Origin: Dipteronia dyeriana
Lineage: Eukaryota > Streptophyta > Magnoliopsida > Sapindales > Sapindaceae
Reading direction: 5' to 3'
Length of the DNA stretch: 64,000 nucleotides
Assembly: GCA_032871835.1 (NCBI GenBank)
Contig: CM065295.1
Location: forward strand, 89,149,819-89,213,818
Shown here: in pieces, positions 1 through 12,280 of the stretch
Layout: each line of letters starts with the position of its first letter
Numbering within the stretch: the first letter of the stretch is position 1
The notes under the pieces: model-generated
What the model was told of the DNA's origin: nothing
What the model saw: the letters and a program-made list of their open reading frames with translations, nothing else
The model's database searches: none
Translations under genes and position numbers: made by a program

Positions 1-3000
1 TGGAAGCCGGCTAATTGGAAAGACAAGAGGCAGACAACACCCCTTACTGCCAATGTAGCTGAGCAGAACTATTTCAGCAAGGAGCAGCTGGATCAACTTC
101 TGAAACTCATCAAATCTGGTCCAAGAAACCAGCAGCCTTACACCCAGTGGATCTCTTACTCAATCAGCTATATTTTCTACTGGTTTATCAAGCAAACTTG
201 TCCATGTGCCATGGATCATTGATTCTGGTGCATCTGATCATATGACAAGCAACTCTTCCTTGTTCAAAACCTATTCTCCATGTCTTGGTAATGAGAAAGT
301 AAGAATAGCAGATGGTAGTTTGTCCCTAATTGATGGAAAAGGTTCCATTCAAATTTCATCAAATATTGTTTTGAAATCTATTTTACATGTTCCTCACCTA
401 TCTTGTAATCTCTTATCAGTCAGTAAACTATCACAAGACTCTAATTGTTCTGTGATTTTTTCTCCTACAATCTGTGCATTTCAGGACAGGACTTTGGGAA
501 CGATGATTGGCCGTGCTAAATTGAAGGATGGACTTCACTACTTGGAGGACTCTTCGTCGGTCAATACACTTGCTTTGGGGTTAAAATGTAATGTTAGTTC
601 TCTTCCTGTCAGAGAACGGATTATGATTTGGCATTATCAATTAGGACACCCTAGTTTTGCTTATTTAAAATATTTATTTCCTAATCTATTTAATAAATTA
701 TCTCATGAGAATTTCCAATGTGATGTGTGTTGTTTTTTAAAGAGTCGTCGCAGTCCATATCATTCAAAAACTTACCGGTCCCCCTTTTATTTGATTCCTA
801 GTGATGTTTGGGGACCTTGTAAAGTGCCTGCTCTAATTGATAAAATACGGTTTGTGAGATTTATAGATGATCACACTAGATTATGTTGGATTTACTTGAT
901 GAATAAAAAATCTGAGTTTGAAAAATTATTTAAGGATTTCTATACTTTGATTGAAAATCAATTTCAAAACCAAAATCAGTATTCTACGTATTGATAATGG
1001 TAAAGAATTTTTTAACCAATATCTTGGAATTTTTTTTATTGAAAAAGAAATCCAACATCAATCTACGTGTCATCATACACCGCAACAAAACAGTGTTTCT
1101 GAAAGGAAAAAATGCCATCTTTTAGAAGTTAGTAGGACTCTTATGCTTTCTATGAATGTGCCCAAGTCTTTATGGGGAGAGGCAGTTTTAACGGCAACAT
1201 ATTTGATAAATAGAGTTTCATCTCATGTTTAAATCATCAAACAACTTTGATTTTTTTTTTTTAATTGGTTTCCTGAGAATCGGCTTACTTCAAATTTGCC
1301 TCTAAAAGTGTTTGGTTGTACTGTGTTTGTTCATATTCTGAATATATCTCGGTCAAAGTTAGATGCTAGTGCTAAAAAATACATTTTCATTGGCTGTGCA
1401 CCTAACACAAGGGGATATAAGTGTTTTAATCATGTTACAAAGAAAATCCATATTAGTATGTATGTGTTTTTTGTGGAACAAACTCCTTTTTTTACTAAAA
1501 TTCCTCTTCAAGGGAGCATCAAAAAGAAGTTGAGCTTGATAGTTTTTGGGAATTAACAATTGTGTTTTACCAAATGTGTTTGTCCCAAATGAAGTTGTTG
1601 GTTCCAATTTTTTCTTCCCCAATTATGCTACCAACTCTTTAGAGGCCAAAGAAACTGATGTGTTCCAATAGGAGGTTGAAAATAATGTAGAATTAAAGCC
1701 TAATAAAATCCCAAATCTATCTACTTCTAATTTCAGGGAAGAAACATTACAAGATAAAGATCCAAATCTGGAGAAATATCCCACAACCGAGATTAAGGTG
1801 TATCCTCATGGTAATGAAGGATAGCCGGATTTGACACAGACCCAATTGTTGTTTCCAGGTCCTATTCCTGAATCAGTTGTAACTCCGGAGCTGTTATCTG
1901 ATCCTAGACCGGAACCAAATTTGAACCAGCCAGGTAAGACCTCTGTTCATATTCCTAAGCCTTCTAAAGTTGTAAAAAATCTTGTCATACCTGCAACTAA
2001 TGAAATTACAGACCTTGATGTCCCCATAGCTGTTAGAAAAGGAGTTCGGTCATGTACCACACATCCAATAGCCAAATATTTGTCCTATCATAGATTGTCA
2101 GACAATTACAAAGCTTTCACTTCGAAAACCTCTTACCTATTTATCCCTAGAACTATACATGAAGCCTTTGAACACCCAAACTTGATACCAGCTGTTATGG
2201 AAGAGATAAATGCTCTCAATAAAAATAAAACTTGGGAAATTGTTGATCTATCGGTAGGAAAAAAAAACCGTTGGGTGTAAACGGGTGTTTACTGTTAAGT
2301 GTAGGGTTGACGGTTCTATAGAAAGACACAAGGCCAGATTTGTAGCTAAGGGGTTCACTAAGACTTATGGCCTTGATTATCAAGAGACTTTTCCACCAGT
2401 AGCAAAGGTTAATTCAATTCGGATTCTACTGTCTATGGCAGCAATTTTTAATTGGTCTCTTCACCAACTTGATGTCAAGAATGCCTTCTTAAATGGAAAT
2501 CTTGAAGAAGAAGTTTTCATGGATCCTCCGCCTGGGTTTGTGAGTGAATTTGGCTATAAGAAAGATGTAGGCTGGTGAATTCCCTATATGGACTTAAACA
2601 ATCTCTTAGGGCATGGTTTCAGAGGTTTGGTAAGGTTGTGAAGAAATTTGGGTATTGTCAAAGTCAAGGGGCCCATACTTAGTTCTTTAAACACTCTAGT
2701 GAAGGGAAGAAAGCTATTTTAACTGTCTTTGTAGATGATATTATTTTGACCGGAGATGATGAAAAAGAACTCTTAGAGATTGAAAGAATTCTTTGGCTAG
2801 TGAATTCGAGATTAAAGACCTAGGAGAATTGAAATATTTCGTAGGCATGGAGTTTGTTAGATCCAAGGAAGGCATTTTTGTGTCTCAAAGGAAATATATG
2901 TTGAATTTGTTGGGAGAGACCAGGATGTTGGGTTGTAGAGCAGCTGAGACTCTAATGGAGTCAAATCTGAAACTTGAAGCCGCTGATTCTAAAAATATGT

Positions 3001-3684
3001 TGACCGAAAACAATACCAAAAACTGGTGGGCAAGTTAATTTACTTGGCACACACCCGGCCTGATATTTCTTTTGCAGAGAACATGGTGAGCCAGTTTATG
3101 CACTCACCGGGACAAGAGCATTTTGATACGGTTATGAGAATCTTGAGGTACTTAAAGGGAACTCCTGGAAAGGGGTTGTTATTTTCTAACAAGGGTCATT
3201 TGCAGGTTGAAGTATATACATATGCATATTGGGTTGGAAGTGTAACAAATCGGAGATCGGCTTCTGGCTACTGTACATTTGTTGGAGGGAATCTTGTGAC
3301 TTGGCAAAGTGAAAAACAAAAAGTAGTTGCAAGAAGCAGTGCTAAAGCGGAATTTAGAGCAACTGCTCTTGGGATTTGTAAAGTGATTTGGATTAAGAGA
3401 ATTCTTAAAGATCTAAAATCCAAGTTGCATTACCTCTGAAACTCTATTGTGACAACAAATCTGCAATTGCAATAGCTCATAACACAGTTCTACATTATAG
3501 AACTAAACATGTAGAGATTAACAAGTTTTTCATCAAGGAAAAGGTGGATAGTGGACTGGTTTGTATGCCCTATCTACCTACATCTAAACAAGTAGCTGAT
3601 CATCTCACCAAGGGACTACAAAGAGGACAATTTGACAAATTGGTGTGCAAGCTGGGTATGGAGGACATTTTCAAACCAGCTTGA
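1..3684 (+). pseudogene. Copia gag-pol polyprotein, degenerate
   Basis: A protease motif, WIIDSGASDHM, lies near 210-245. Integrase follows at about 610-1230, with the zinc-binding HxxxH/CxxC region, the DDHTR segment and the conserved HTPQQNSVSER segment. Reverse transcriptase spans about 2190-2800 ([29 protein letters not shown]), and RNase H about 3025-3440 (SASGYCTFVGG, SSAKAEFRA). The last codons end in TGA at 3682-3684. The reading frame shifts near 990 and 2280, with stops near 1230, 1556, 1822 and 2578. The RNase H aspartate segment normally read as DADWAG is changed to YAYWVG. The copy therefore cannot make active protein. Confidence 0.88.
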
Positions 3685-3691
3685 GGGAGAG
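3681..3691 (+). other. Copia polypurine tract
   Basis: The purine-rich run TTGAGGGAGAG directly precedes the TGTTGG start of the 3' LTR. This is the expected place for the plus-strand primer of reverse transcription. Confidence 0.7.
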
Positions 3692-3946
3692 TGTTGGAAA
3701 GGAAAACTGAATTATGATCGAATCAGTTGTGATCTCTACTGATTCGGTTAATGAGGGGTTTTTTTAGGAAATAAATCATGTTTTTATTCTGTACATATTA
3801 TGCTTTATTGTACTTTTCTAAATTAGAGATTACGTAGCTTAATTAGTCCTACTCCTACAAATTAGCTATTGTAGTATATAAAAGAAACCTAGTGCTGTTT
3901 TTCTTAATATGAAATATATAGAATTTCACTCTTTCTCAAATCTTCA
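3692..3946 (+). repeat. Copia 3' LTR
   Basis: Starts TGTTGGAAAG right after the polypurine tract and contains a TATA-like segment (TATATAAAAG near 3875). The right end is placed at TCTTCA (3946) because the sequence from about 3950 on matches tRNA-Pro array spacer (TTTATGCTTTGCGG...). The terminus is uncertain by a few bases. The 5' partner is outside the window. Confidence 0.65.
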
Positions 3947-4507
3947 TTATGTTTATGCTTTGCGGTGCAAGAATGGTCCTAGTAACACATCTGCAAACTT
4001 AGAAATTTTTCTACTACTCTATTCAGGTTTCCTTTTATGATTATAGCTGTATGATTCTTTGGATTTGCCCTTCAAATGTAATTTAGGTGTACACCATGTG
4101 GCATGCTTTATTACCATGACTTTTTTGTATTTGACAGGTTACAGAAGAATGAAGATGTCATTCCACTGACAACGTAATGGTCACTGTTATGTTTACATCT
4201 TCTCCACCTTGCAATAACTAGTAACATGTGCTGCTTATTTATTTTTCAATTTACTGGTTTGGAATCTAGTCAGGAAGAAACTGCATCTTGATCCCTTCAA
4301 ATTTTATGTTATAATTTTCTTGTTGGGTGGACTGCTGGTTCACTTTGTACTCTCTTATTTTTTAATCAAGTTTTTTCTATCATAGAAAAAAATATATTAG
4401 AATTTTCTTAATTGACTTTAGACCTTATATATAACGATCTAAGATCACGGGTTAATGAATGTTTTAAACTATGATTTAATAAACCAAAAAAATAAAAATA
4501 AAAATTA

Positions 4508-4579
4508 GGGGCATTCCAAGAATCAAACTCGGGACCTCTCGCATCCAAAACGAGAATCATACCACTAGACCAAATGCCT
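4508..4579 (-). pseudogene. tRNA-Pro(UGG)-like relic
   Basis: This full-length 72-nt match to the array tRNA keeps loop TTTGGAT with anticodon TGG. Changes include the first acceptor base (G to A), the anticodon stem (C to T) and two T-arm bases. It probably does not fold or process well. Confidence 0.75.
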
Positions 4580-4893
4580 AGTCAATGATGTTTTATTTCT
4601 AATTTTGTAATTAGAACATATTTGTCTCTGTGCTCATGTTATCTGTCACTTGTAGATCTGTGGCTCTTGATGCAGTTACTCATTTTGTATCCTTGATAGT
4701 GTTGGATGTGAGAGGCTTTAGAAAGTTCTGTTGTTGACTTTAACATAATGTAATGGTACTTAGCACTAACAATTATGCATAATTATTGGTGCAGGTATGA
4801 TCCTAGATTCCTAGCTTGCCACGATAAGGTTCCCATTTTCTGCCTCTCTTTTTTATTTCCTTACTGTTTCATTGAAAAAGAAAAAAAAAAATT

Positions 4894-4941
4894 GGACCTC
4901 TCACACCCAAAGCGAGAATCATACCACTAGACCAAATGCCC
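4894..4941 (-). pseudogene. Truncated tRNA-Pro relic
   Basis: Only the 5' two thirds of the tRNA-Pro sequence remains (acceptor 5' strand, D arm, anticodon arm with CCCAAAG on the plus strand). The T arm and 3' acceptor strand are replaced by an A-run. Confidence 0.75.
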
Positions 4942-5089
4942 AATTGTAGATATATTTCTTGCCAAATTCATAATATACTTCATATTTTCCAAGCATTCCA
5001 GGTATTTTCATTGATCTCATGTCTTGAGGATCAAAAGGTTATTTGTCTCTTAGTTACTTCATGCGAAAGCCTTTGGAAATTGCATTTCA

Positions 5090-6145
5090 TGTTAGGTTTT
5101 GGCTTGTATTCTCAAGTGAACCCAATGTGAACCAAACAAAACTCAATTGATGAGGTACTTCCTGGAGACGTGCGATAACGTTTGGAAGTTGAAAATGGTG
5201 TTTGAGGGAGGTTTGAAGACAGAGAAGAACCGAAGAAACGAAGTCTGGTGGGTTCCGCGACGTAGACTGCGGTGCAGACAGGGACCTAGACAGCGGCACA
5301 GAGAGCGGTCGTGTCCAGGCGATCAAGCGCGGCGTGGACCGCGGCGGAGGCAAAGGCATGGACCGCGGCACAGAGAGTGGTAGTTGACAGTGGCTTTTCG
5401 CGGTATAGGAAGCGGGGTGCACACCGCGACCTAGACCGCGGGAATAACGTATTTTACCCAAAGAGGAATGTTGCGCGTGGAAATAGGAAATTGTTTTCTT
5501 CTGGAAGTTCTTGTGCTAATCAGAAAAGGAAAGAACTTGTCTTTATGAAGAATAGGAAAGTCCTGTAACAAGAAGACTTGTCATAAATAGGAAATAGTAT
5601 TTATGTGGAACAAGTAAGTCTTGTACGTTTAGGAGTAGGATTTCCTTTTATGTTAAACTCCCTGTAATTAGTATAAATAGACCTTGTATCTAGGTTATTT
5701 TGTGTGGAGAAAAAAGAACACCATGTAACATCAGAGAGTAGTGGAGAGATCCGGGTGAGAGACCCGTGGGAATATCCGGGGAGGGATCTAAGGAAATATC
5801 AGTGGATCAAGTAAGAGATCCGTGGGTGATATTCAGGGAAGACCTAGGGGATATTGTGGGGTTCTTGGTAAGGATCTTGGGAGCGTGGTTTGCGGTTTGG
5901 GTGTGAGAGAGAATCCTGGAATATATGGTTGTAACAATTTATCATATAGTGGAGTTTTCTCTGTCGTCCTGACGGCCCGTGGTTTTTTACCCGATTTGGG
6001 TTTTCCACGTAAATCTTGTGTTGTGATTAGTTTACATTCTCTCATCTATTTTTTCTGCTATTGACGTTACTAATTGCTATGAGTTATGGGTATATATTAG
6101 GCACGACGATTCCGCGTTCATCGTTCCGAGAAAATTTCTCCAACA
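5090..6145 (+). mobile_element. Solo LTR of a Copia-like element
   Basis: It starts TGTTAG and ends CCAACA, and is flanked by a perfect 5-bp target duplication, TTTCA (5085-5089 and 6146-6150). Removing it and one TTTCA rejoins the spacer sequence seen in the intact array near 27230-27260 (CATTTCAAACTTTG on the opposite strand). It contains a TATA-like segment (AGTATAAATAGACC near 5675) and a segment near 5985-6020 (ACCCGATTTGGGTTTTCCACGT) of a kind common in plant Copia LTRs. No internal coding region is present. Orientation is inferred from the promoter-like elements. Confidence 0.85.
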
Positions 6146-6189
6146 TTTCAAACTTTGAATCTCTTGAAAACTTAGGCACCAACTGAGAT
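6146..6189 (-). repeat. Continuation of the tRNA-Pro array relic
   Basis: TTTCAAACTTTGAATCTCTTG matches array spacer on the minus strand (near 27210-27240). It runs into ARL8-related sequence at a shared GATC around 6189. Confidence 0.7.
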
Positions 6190-7555
6190 CCATAATGGTT
6201 GCGAGGTAGTCATTTGGAAAAGCTGCTAGTTTGAGTCCTAAAGAAAATCCTAAATTAGCATGGACACCACCTACCCTTGATGATGCCTATTTAGTGGAAC
6301 TGGGAGGCTTTTTCTTCTCTTTGAAGGAAACTTCAGGTGCAAATAAGAACAGTTGATATAGAAGAAAATGTAAATTTTGAAACTAACTTCATTTTTGTCT
6401 CCATTTCTCAATGAAACATGAAAGAAAGGCTAAAAGCCACATTAGATTCCTTATCTTTTCTCTTTATAATCTCTCATTGTCCATAAGAAAAAAAATTAGA
6501 ATTAAAGGAAAAATATTACTAACCAATAAAATCTCCTTAGGATCACCCTGACTCGTTGCTTAGATCACTGCTAGACACAGCATTTCCGTCTCTACTCTGC
6601 TGGAAAGTTCATTGGAGTTCCGGTGCTGTGAATGTTAGAAGATCGATTAATATATGATAGATCACAATAGAATTTAACCACTTGTGGTCTGAGCCATTTT
6701 CACTTCATCCCAAAAGAGTATGTAAAGCATAACTGTCCAAGTGCATAGTTAAAAACTGAATGCCCAAATCTAGAAAGTATGTTGCAAGAAATAGTGTGTT
6801 GAGTTCTTAAGGTTTCGGTGTCCATCTTTTAGCTTGATGTTTTATTTTCTCTTTTGGTGTTTAAACCATAGGGGCCTGGTGCTGAAGTGTCAGGTACAAG
6901 CGTCATGCTTTGTAACTTTTTATAGTATTTAGATGATAGTAATCTGCTCCTGTAATAATTGATATTGAACCATGGTTGACTTATGTAAATGTATGTGGCA
7001 TAGCATTTTCTCCAGGTTGATGTCTTTTATGAAATCTGCATAAACATATATTTTCCTGTTTTTACTGGTAATCTCTGTCTTGTGTATGGGTTTTGAAACC
7101 CCTGTGGGGAAATTATTTTAAAAAGTTCAAATACTCATTGATTTGTACATTCATTCTTATAGAAATACTCACATGCTGCCGGCAATTAAGTTGAATACAA
7201 TGACTTGTTCATTAAATTGAGATATCTCTCAATCTTTTTTGCATATTTACCTGTTTGCATTAATAGTTTTGCTTCTCATATTTCAAATTTCATTTTTTTT
7301 TATTCCTTCGGTCAAAACTTTACATTGAATTGATTTGCTTACTGTCTATTTTTTTTTTCTCATTGTAACCTCTTTTTTAAGTAATAAATGGAGTTATCTT
7401 CGATAGGCCTTCAGAATGCCGGCAATACATCACTCGAAAATGTTATTGCAGTTAGCAAACATCCATGTGAGAGGTTTAATCTCCATTTATATACTTTTCT
7501 TCTGTCTCCTTTTGTTGTTATGTTGATGGATGGTTTTTTCTTTATGATACAAGAG
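6190..7555 (+). pseudogene. ARL8 relic: part of intron 1, exon 2 and start of intron 2
   Basis: The stretch is colinear with the minus strand of the intact ARL8 gene from about 44215 down to 42770. It includes the GATCACCCTGACTC block (6540 against about 43750) and the exon-2 copy at about 7378-7470. In the exon copy the acceptor CTGCAG has become TTGTAA, a stop appears before the ATGGAG, and the P-loop GLQNAGKTS reads GLQNAGNTS, losing the nucleotide-binding lysine. The donor GTAAGT is now GTTAGC. No other ARL8 exon is seen here. It is a broken duplicate with no expected product. Confidence 0.88.
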
Positions 7556-7680
7556 AAAAACAAAAAGATGACACAAAAATAAGTAACAATCTGTGGCAAG
7601 AGAAAAACAAGGGGGAATTAAAGATGATACAAGCCTTTTCACATTTTAAGCAAAATTAAGTGACAATCTGTGGCAAAGTT

Positions 7681-7686
7681 TTATTA
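7681..7686 (-). promoter_or_regulatory. Possible polyadenylation signal of the LIM gene
   Basis: The minus strand reads AATAAAA about 200 bases past the LIM stop codon, a normal distance for a plant 3' UTR. Confidence 0.4.
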
Positions 7687-7883
7687 TTAAGCTCACTCAA
7701 CCTCAATCTCAACCAAAGAAACATAATAATATACATCCAATTCCCACAAATCATAACTCCAAGACATGAACAAAGCTGACAAGTCAAAAACCATTCTCTG
7801 CATAATAATATTCAACACCAAAATCCCTTTTTAACACTGCAATAATAATGGAGGCTAGCGTAGCTGTTCAATATTAAGTTTAA

Positions 7884-9061
7884 TTATGATTCAGTGGCAA
7901 TTTCCACAGGAGGAATGTGGTTATTGATCTTCTCGTGATCTTCAAGCTGGCTGTAGTTTCCTTTCTCCTTGAAGAGTTGAACGTGGTGATGCTTGCAGTA
8001 GAGCTTTCCTTCGTGTGCAATGTAGTTTGATGGGCTGATAGTACACCCTCCATATGTGCATTTGAAGCAGCTCCTGTGATATGCACATCCATTTACAGAA
8101 ACCTGGTATGACGTTACATGATCAGAATACTAATCTGTTTTGTTAAACAAAACTTATAATTTGCCCATGTATATTGATTGTTGTTACCTTCTCAATTGGA
8201 TAAACTGTCCTTCTGCAGCACACACATTTGTCTCGGGTGCCTGCAAACAAGTTGGAGACTTTCTGTGCATTCTGTGACATGCAATTCAGTCCCAAGCTAA
8301 TTAATTATTACTAGAAAGATAATATTGCTTTATATTCATGTTGAAGTAAATAAAAGGATCATATATATAGAAGAATCTTGATTTGAATAAGAATATAAGA
8401 TATTGCTTTATATCATCCAAAAGGGACTACCTCATTATCAGTTTGCTTTTCAGGTTTCACGATCTTTGGTGTTCCTGAATCAAAATTAATCATGAAAGAA
8501 GTTGGGCAGGTTATTTATGGGTGAGATCAAAATCATAACAAGAGATAGTTTTTAACTATTTATATATAGAGAGAGAGAGTTGATTAGTTACGGGATCCAG
8601 AGCTGCACCGGTGCAAATTTAATGAACTCAAAAGTCATTTTGCTCCGATGCAAATCATGTCCCGCATAAAAATAAAGTGCTGGATTCATGCACCTGACTT
8701 TTAATTAATTACCTTCGAAACTCTTGTCGAGACTGCCGGTTCTCTTGAAAAGTTGATCATAATGAGGCCGGCAATACAGAACCCCCTCGAAAGAATTGTA
8801 GTTGCTCAACTGCAAATGAATAGAACAACACTCAAGGGAACAAATCAAGGCAAAAAAAGTAGTAGCAAATAATGAATTAATTCAAATGTGTACATTTTTT
8901 CTTTTGACATCATAGGTACGTACCTTGAGTGTGCCTCTGCAATGGTGGCATCGGAAACAGGCCTTGTGGTAGATTCGGTTATCTGCTGCCAACTTATCAA
9001 CAAGGTAGACAGTTTTTGCACAGGCCATGCATTTTTGTTGTGTTCCTCCAAATGTTGCCAT
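7884..9061 (-). CDS. WLIM1: Two-LIM-domain actin-binding protein, WLIM1 type
   Basis: Five exons on the minus strand: 9061-8924, 8809-8713, 8474-8431, 8271-8188, 8102-7884. All introns are GT/AG and the protein is 193 residues, normal for the family. LIM domain 1 ligands are C11, C14, H32, C35, C38, C41, C59 and H62. LIM domain 2 starts at C109/C112 and ends at C157/H160, with the C-x4-C variant of plant LIM proteins. The segments LSNYNSFEGVLYC and CTISPSNYIAHEGKLYCKHHH are hallmarks of the WLIM1 group, which bundles actin filaments and also occurs in the nucleus. The C-terminal tail (HEKINNHIPPVEIATES) is less conserved. Nothing is broken, so the gene is probably functional. Family assignment is by recalled sequence similarity. 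Confidence 0.93.
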
Positions 9062-9251
9062 CTGATCTCGATAATATATATATAACAATTAAGCCACAAA
9101 CACCTGCAGGTTTATATATGTTTTGTTGTTGATCTCTTCTCTTGCCTCTTAGCTCTCTTTTTCTCAATATGAGACTTGAGAGAGTCTGCAGAGACAGAGA
9201 GAGAGGGAAATGAAAGAGGGTTGCAGTGAATTGCGGACAACATGCAAAGCA

Positions 9252-9260
9252 GATTTATAG
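9252..9260 (-). promoter_or_regulatory. TATA box of the LIM gene
   Basis: The minus strand reads CTATAAATC about 190 bases before the start codon. A CT/GA-rich stretch follows (9160-9215), as expected of a plant leader. Confidence 0.5.
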
Positions 9261-9302
9261 AATGATTGGTGGGATGAGAATAGCCTGGCAGCTTAGCTAT
9301 CA

Positions 9303-11041
9303 TTTTTTCCGAATTTAAAGCGATTCCAATACTATCTCTTCTCCTTTTCTACCTACACTACATACATAGGATATGCATTTTAATACCATACCACCTAATT
9401 TTGACGACGAGGTATAATATTAGATTTAGATAACTTTTTGATGAATGAAAATTTTACACCAACCTTTGATGGAAGTTGAGGTGATCAAACGGCAAATTTT
9501 TTCAACCCATGTTAATAAAATTATGGGTTTAACTTTTAGGTCGCGTTCTTATTCTCTAACTCCTAAATTTGTAGGTTTAACTTTTAGGTTGCATTCGTAT
9601 TTTTTAACTCCTAAATTTGTAATACTTGGAAGTAAATAATAATAATAATGAATACACAAAGAAAACATTTTGAGTCTATCTTGTTACGTTTGATTGCAAA
9701 TATACAAACGGTTTTTTGTTTAAAAAATGTACAAGGTTTTTATTGAAAAACTTACACAAACTTCTCTAAATAAATTGTTTTTGGGATTAGAAAAATATTT
9801 TAAAAGTGCCTTTTGAAACAACATTTGATAAGTGAGTTGTCAAAAAGTATACTAATTAAAATGTCTTTTATTCAAAAGTGTCTCTCTTAAGTGTACTAGT
9901 TCACAATATTATATAACTTTAAACCTGAAATTTTTAATCGAAATTGGTTTTTTTAGAACCGACTTAACTAGATAATTATTATTATATTATAAAAAGAAAT
10001 TATTATTTTCTCGTGAGATAGAAAAGCAAAATGAAAATGCATTTTTTCTTCTTTTGTGAAAGGCGGTGGACCTTAAGTTATTGATTAGCAGAATTTCATG
10101 ATGAAGTGCATAGCTGGATAACAAGCTGCGGCTGGTTTCTTTATGTTTATTTTAATGAATTGTTCGATAACTTTGATCATCATTAATAACATTTTTAGGT
10201 GCCTATGAATTGGCCTGCCATCAACTTAAATGATTCATTAGGTCCATTTATTTGTCTATTTATTTGGTAATGTGCACCCGTCATAATCTATAAAATCTCT
10301 GCTTTAATGAATAACTTCTGCCTGCTTGTGAGCTAATTAAATACTAAATTGAATAATTATCTTGAAATCTACTCTAAATTAATCTACAAAACAATATTAA
10401 TTATCTTTCATTATCCCATAGCAATATATATATATAGGGAAATCAAGATGAATGGTAGTCATTATTATTAGTTTTTTTTTTTTTTAAGTATTACATGCAC
10501 TAAAATCAAATATAACTTACATATAAGGCGTCGGATATTTAATCTCACATTACAAAAAAAAAAAAAAAAACTCGTAAACATATTTATAAAATATAAATAG
10601 TGAAACTAACTCAAACCCTCCCCCCACCATTAACCTGAAATGGAAGGTTACCATCGTATGTATACGATGTACAAGTAATACTACAGTAGTCATTATTTGG
10701 TTGTCTTTAGAATCATTTACACTTTAATCAACGGAAAAGTTTACATATCATACACTTATTTATGTAATGGGTTCATTTCTTTTACATACATAATGTAATT
10801 CATTTGGATTTATATATATAACAAAGCTTTTCTTTTCATCTACATGACAATCTAATATAGGCGACCCTCTCCCGTATCCATACACCTCTAATTGTTTTGC
10901 TTCTGTACAGAACAATCAACTCCATTGTACCAATGCATAGTGAGATCATATACACCTCATAAAGATAGTCATCTGACAATTAGATTAAAATAAAAGTGAA
11001 ACAGCAAGAGAACACTATGGAATCAAAAAGAAAAGATTCGA
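9303..11041. other. AT-rich intergenic DNA
   Basis: No convincing gene is seen. A two-copy tandem repeat of about 55 bp occurs at 9525-9622 (GGTTTAACTTTTAGGT...CTCCTAAATTTGTA). Poly-A and poly-T runs lie near 10480 and 10555. Confidence 0.6.
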
Positions 11042-12238
11042 TATTAACTTGAGCAAATTGCACTCGAACTCTATGAGGTTTGGTCTCTGTTCTATTACAC
11101 ATATAAACAACTTTATCATTAATTAATACTTACAACCTATATTAACTATCTTTTACAATTAAAAGACTAAAATACCTTGATCCATAAATTAAATTAATAA
11201 ATGGGTGATTTTACTAAAGTTCCAACTTTTTGGTAAAATATCACTTATTTAAACATCTTTATCATATTAGCAACTTAAATCTATTGTTTTTTTAAAATAT
11301 ATCACTTTAGACCATTTAACCAAAATACAAACGGTCAACTCTAATTATATGTATAAAAGTACGATTTTACCATTGTCAAATAATTTATTGAGTTTCAAAA
11401 ATAAATAATATTAACATGATTTATAATTTTTTTGTAATAAACATTTTTTTATATATATTCCATTATCCATGCATTAGTTTTTTTTTCTTCTATTTTTATT
11501 TTTTTTATATAAAAAATTGGATGGATAATGAAACAAACTAATTGATGATAGTGAAAAATATAAAGTTAAAATAAATAATAAATTGAAAGTACGATTATAA
11601 TAAATTTTATCTCGGTTTGTGGGAACAACCCTCTCCGATTATGAGAGTTGTAGCTCATATACAATCTCTCATCGATAGTGAGAGTAGTATTCAGGATCGT
11701 ACTTGTATAGTTTAATTAATCTCAACAGGTCTTGGCAATAGTTGTTTTTTTGAAGAAAAAAAATATTTACTTTAACTTTATATTTTCCATTATCCATTGA
11801 TTAGTTTTTTTTTCCTGATTTTTTTTAGAAAATAAAATCTTCTTGTTAATTTATATTTACAAATCATTTTAATATTATTTATTTTTGAAACTCAATAAAT
11901 CATTTAAAAAGGGTAAAAATGTACTTTCATACATATAATTAGAGTTGACCGTTAGTATTTTAATCAAATGGATTAAAGTGATGTAATTTAAAAAAATAAG
12001 GGAATTAAGATGGCGTTTGGTTACCATGGTGGAATAGAAATTGGAATGGTAATGGGAATAAGAATTGGAATGGAAAGGAATGAAAAACTGATTTCTTTGT
12101 TTGGTTGAGACTTTAGAATCAATATCTGAATCAGTAATATTTTGTTTGGTTAACAACTGAATGGAATGGAATCAACTGTATTTTGACCAAAATACCCCTA
12201 ATTACAAAACATTTATAATAACATTATTTATTATGGAT

Positions 12239-12240
<2 letters not shown>

Positions 12241-12280
<40 letters not shown>

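Larger units (their letters stand above)
1..3946 (+). mobile_element. Ty1/copia LTR retrotransposon, 3' part (5' end outside window)
   Basis: The domain order protease, integrase, reverse transcriptase, RNase H, polypurine tract, LTR is the Ty1/copia order. The 5' LTR, primer site and most of gag lie before position 1. The element is old: several stops and frame changes interrupt the polyprotein. Its right end abuts sequence clearly related to the spacers of the tRNA-Pro array at 26-34 kb, so it inserted into a copy of that array. Confidence 0.9.
3947..5089 (-). repeat. Degenerate inverted copy of the tRNA-Pro array unit
   Basis: Read on the plus strand, this stretch follows the minus strand of the array at 26-34 kb. 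Shared blocks include the segment ending ATTTGACAGGTTACAG (near 4130), the stretch before the B-type tRNA (near 4440), AGATCTGTGGCTC (near 4656), and TGTTGACTTTAACATAATG (near 4731). It holds one mutated and one truncated tRNA-Pro. Homology continues past the solo LTR at 6146. Many substitutions and deletions separate it from the live array. Confidence 0.82.

Noticed and set aside
3961..3989. Alternative right end of the Copia LTR at AGTAACA (3987)
   Set aside because: GCAAGAATGGTCCTAGTAAC is present in the intact tRNA array (near 31210-31245 on the minus strand), so the LTR must end earlier, near 3946.
4136..4180. A possible last exon (acceptor ATTTGACAG, then a short frame ending in TAA)
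   Set aside because: The same ATTTGACAGGTTACAG block occurs in the tRNA-array spacers, so it belongs to that repeat family and not to a separate gene.
5469..6145. Solo LTR beginning at TGTTGCGCG (5469)
   Set aside because: No target duplication fits. Starting at TGTTAG (5090) gives a perfect TTTCA duplication and rejoins known spacer sequence.
8845..9099. Alternative frame overlapping LIM exon 1 on the minus strand
   Set aside because: It is a shifted reading of exon 1 and its flanking intron; the spliced frame gives a complete LIM protein.
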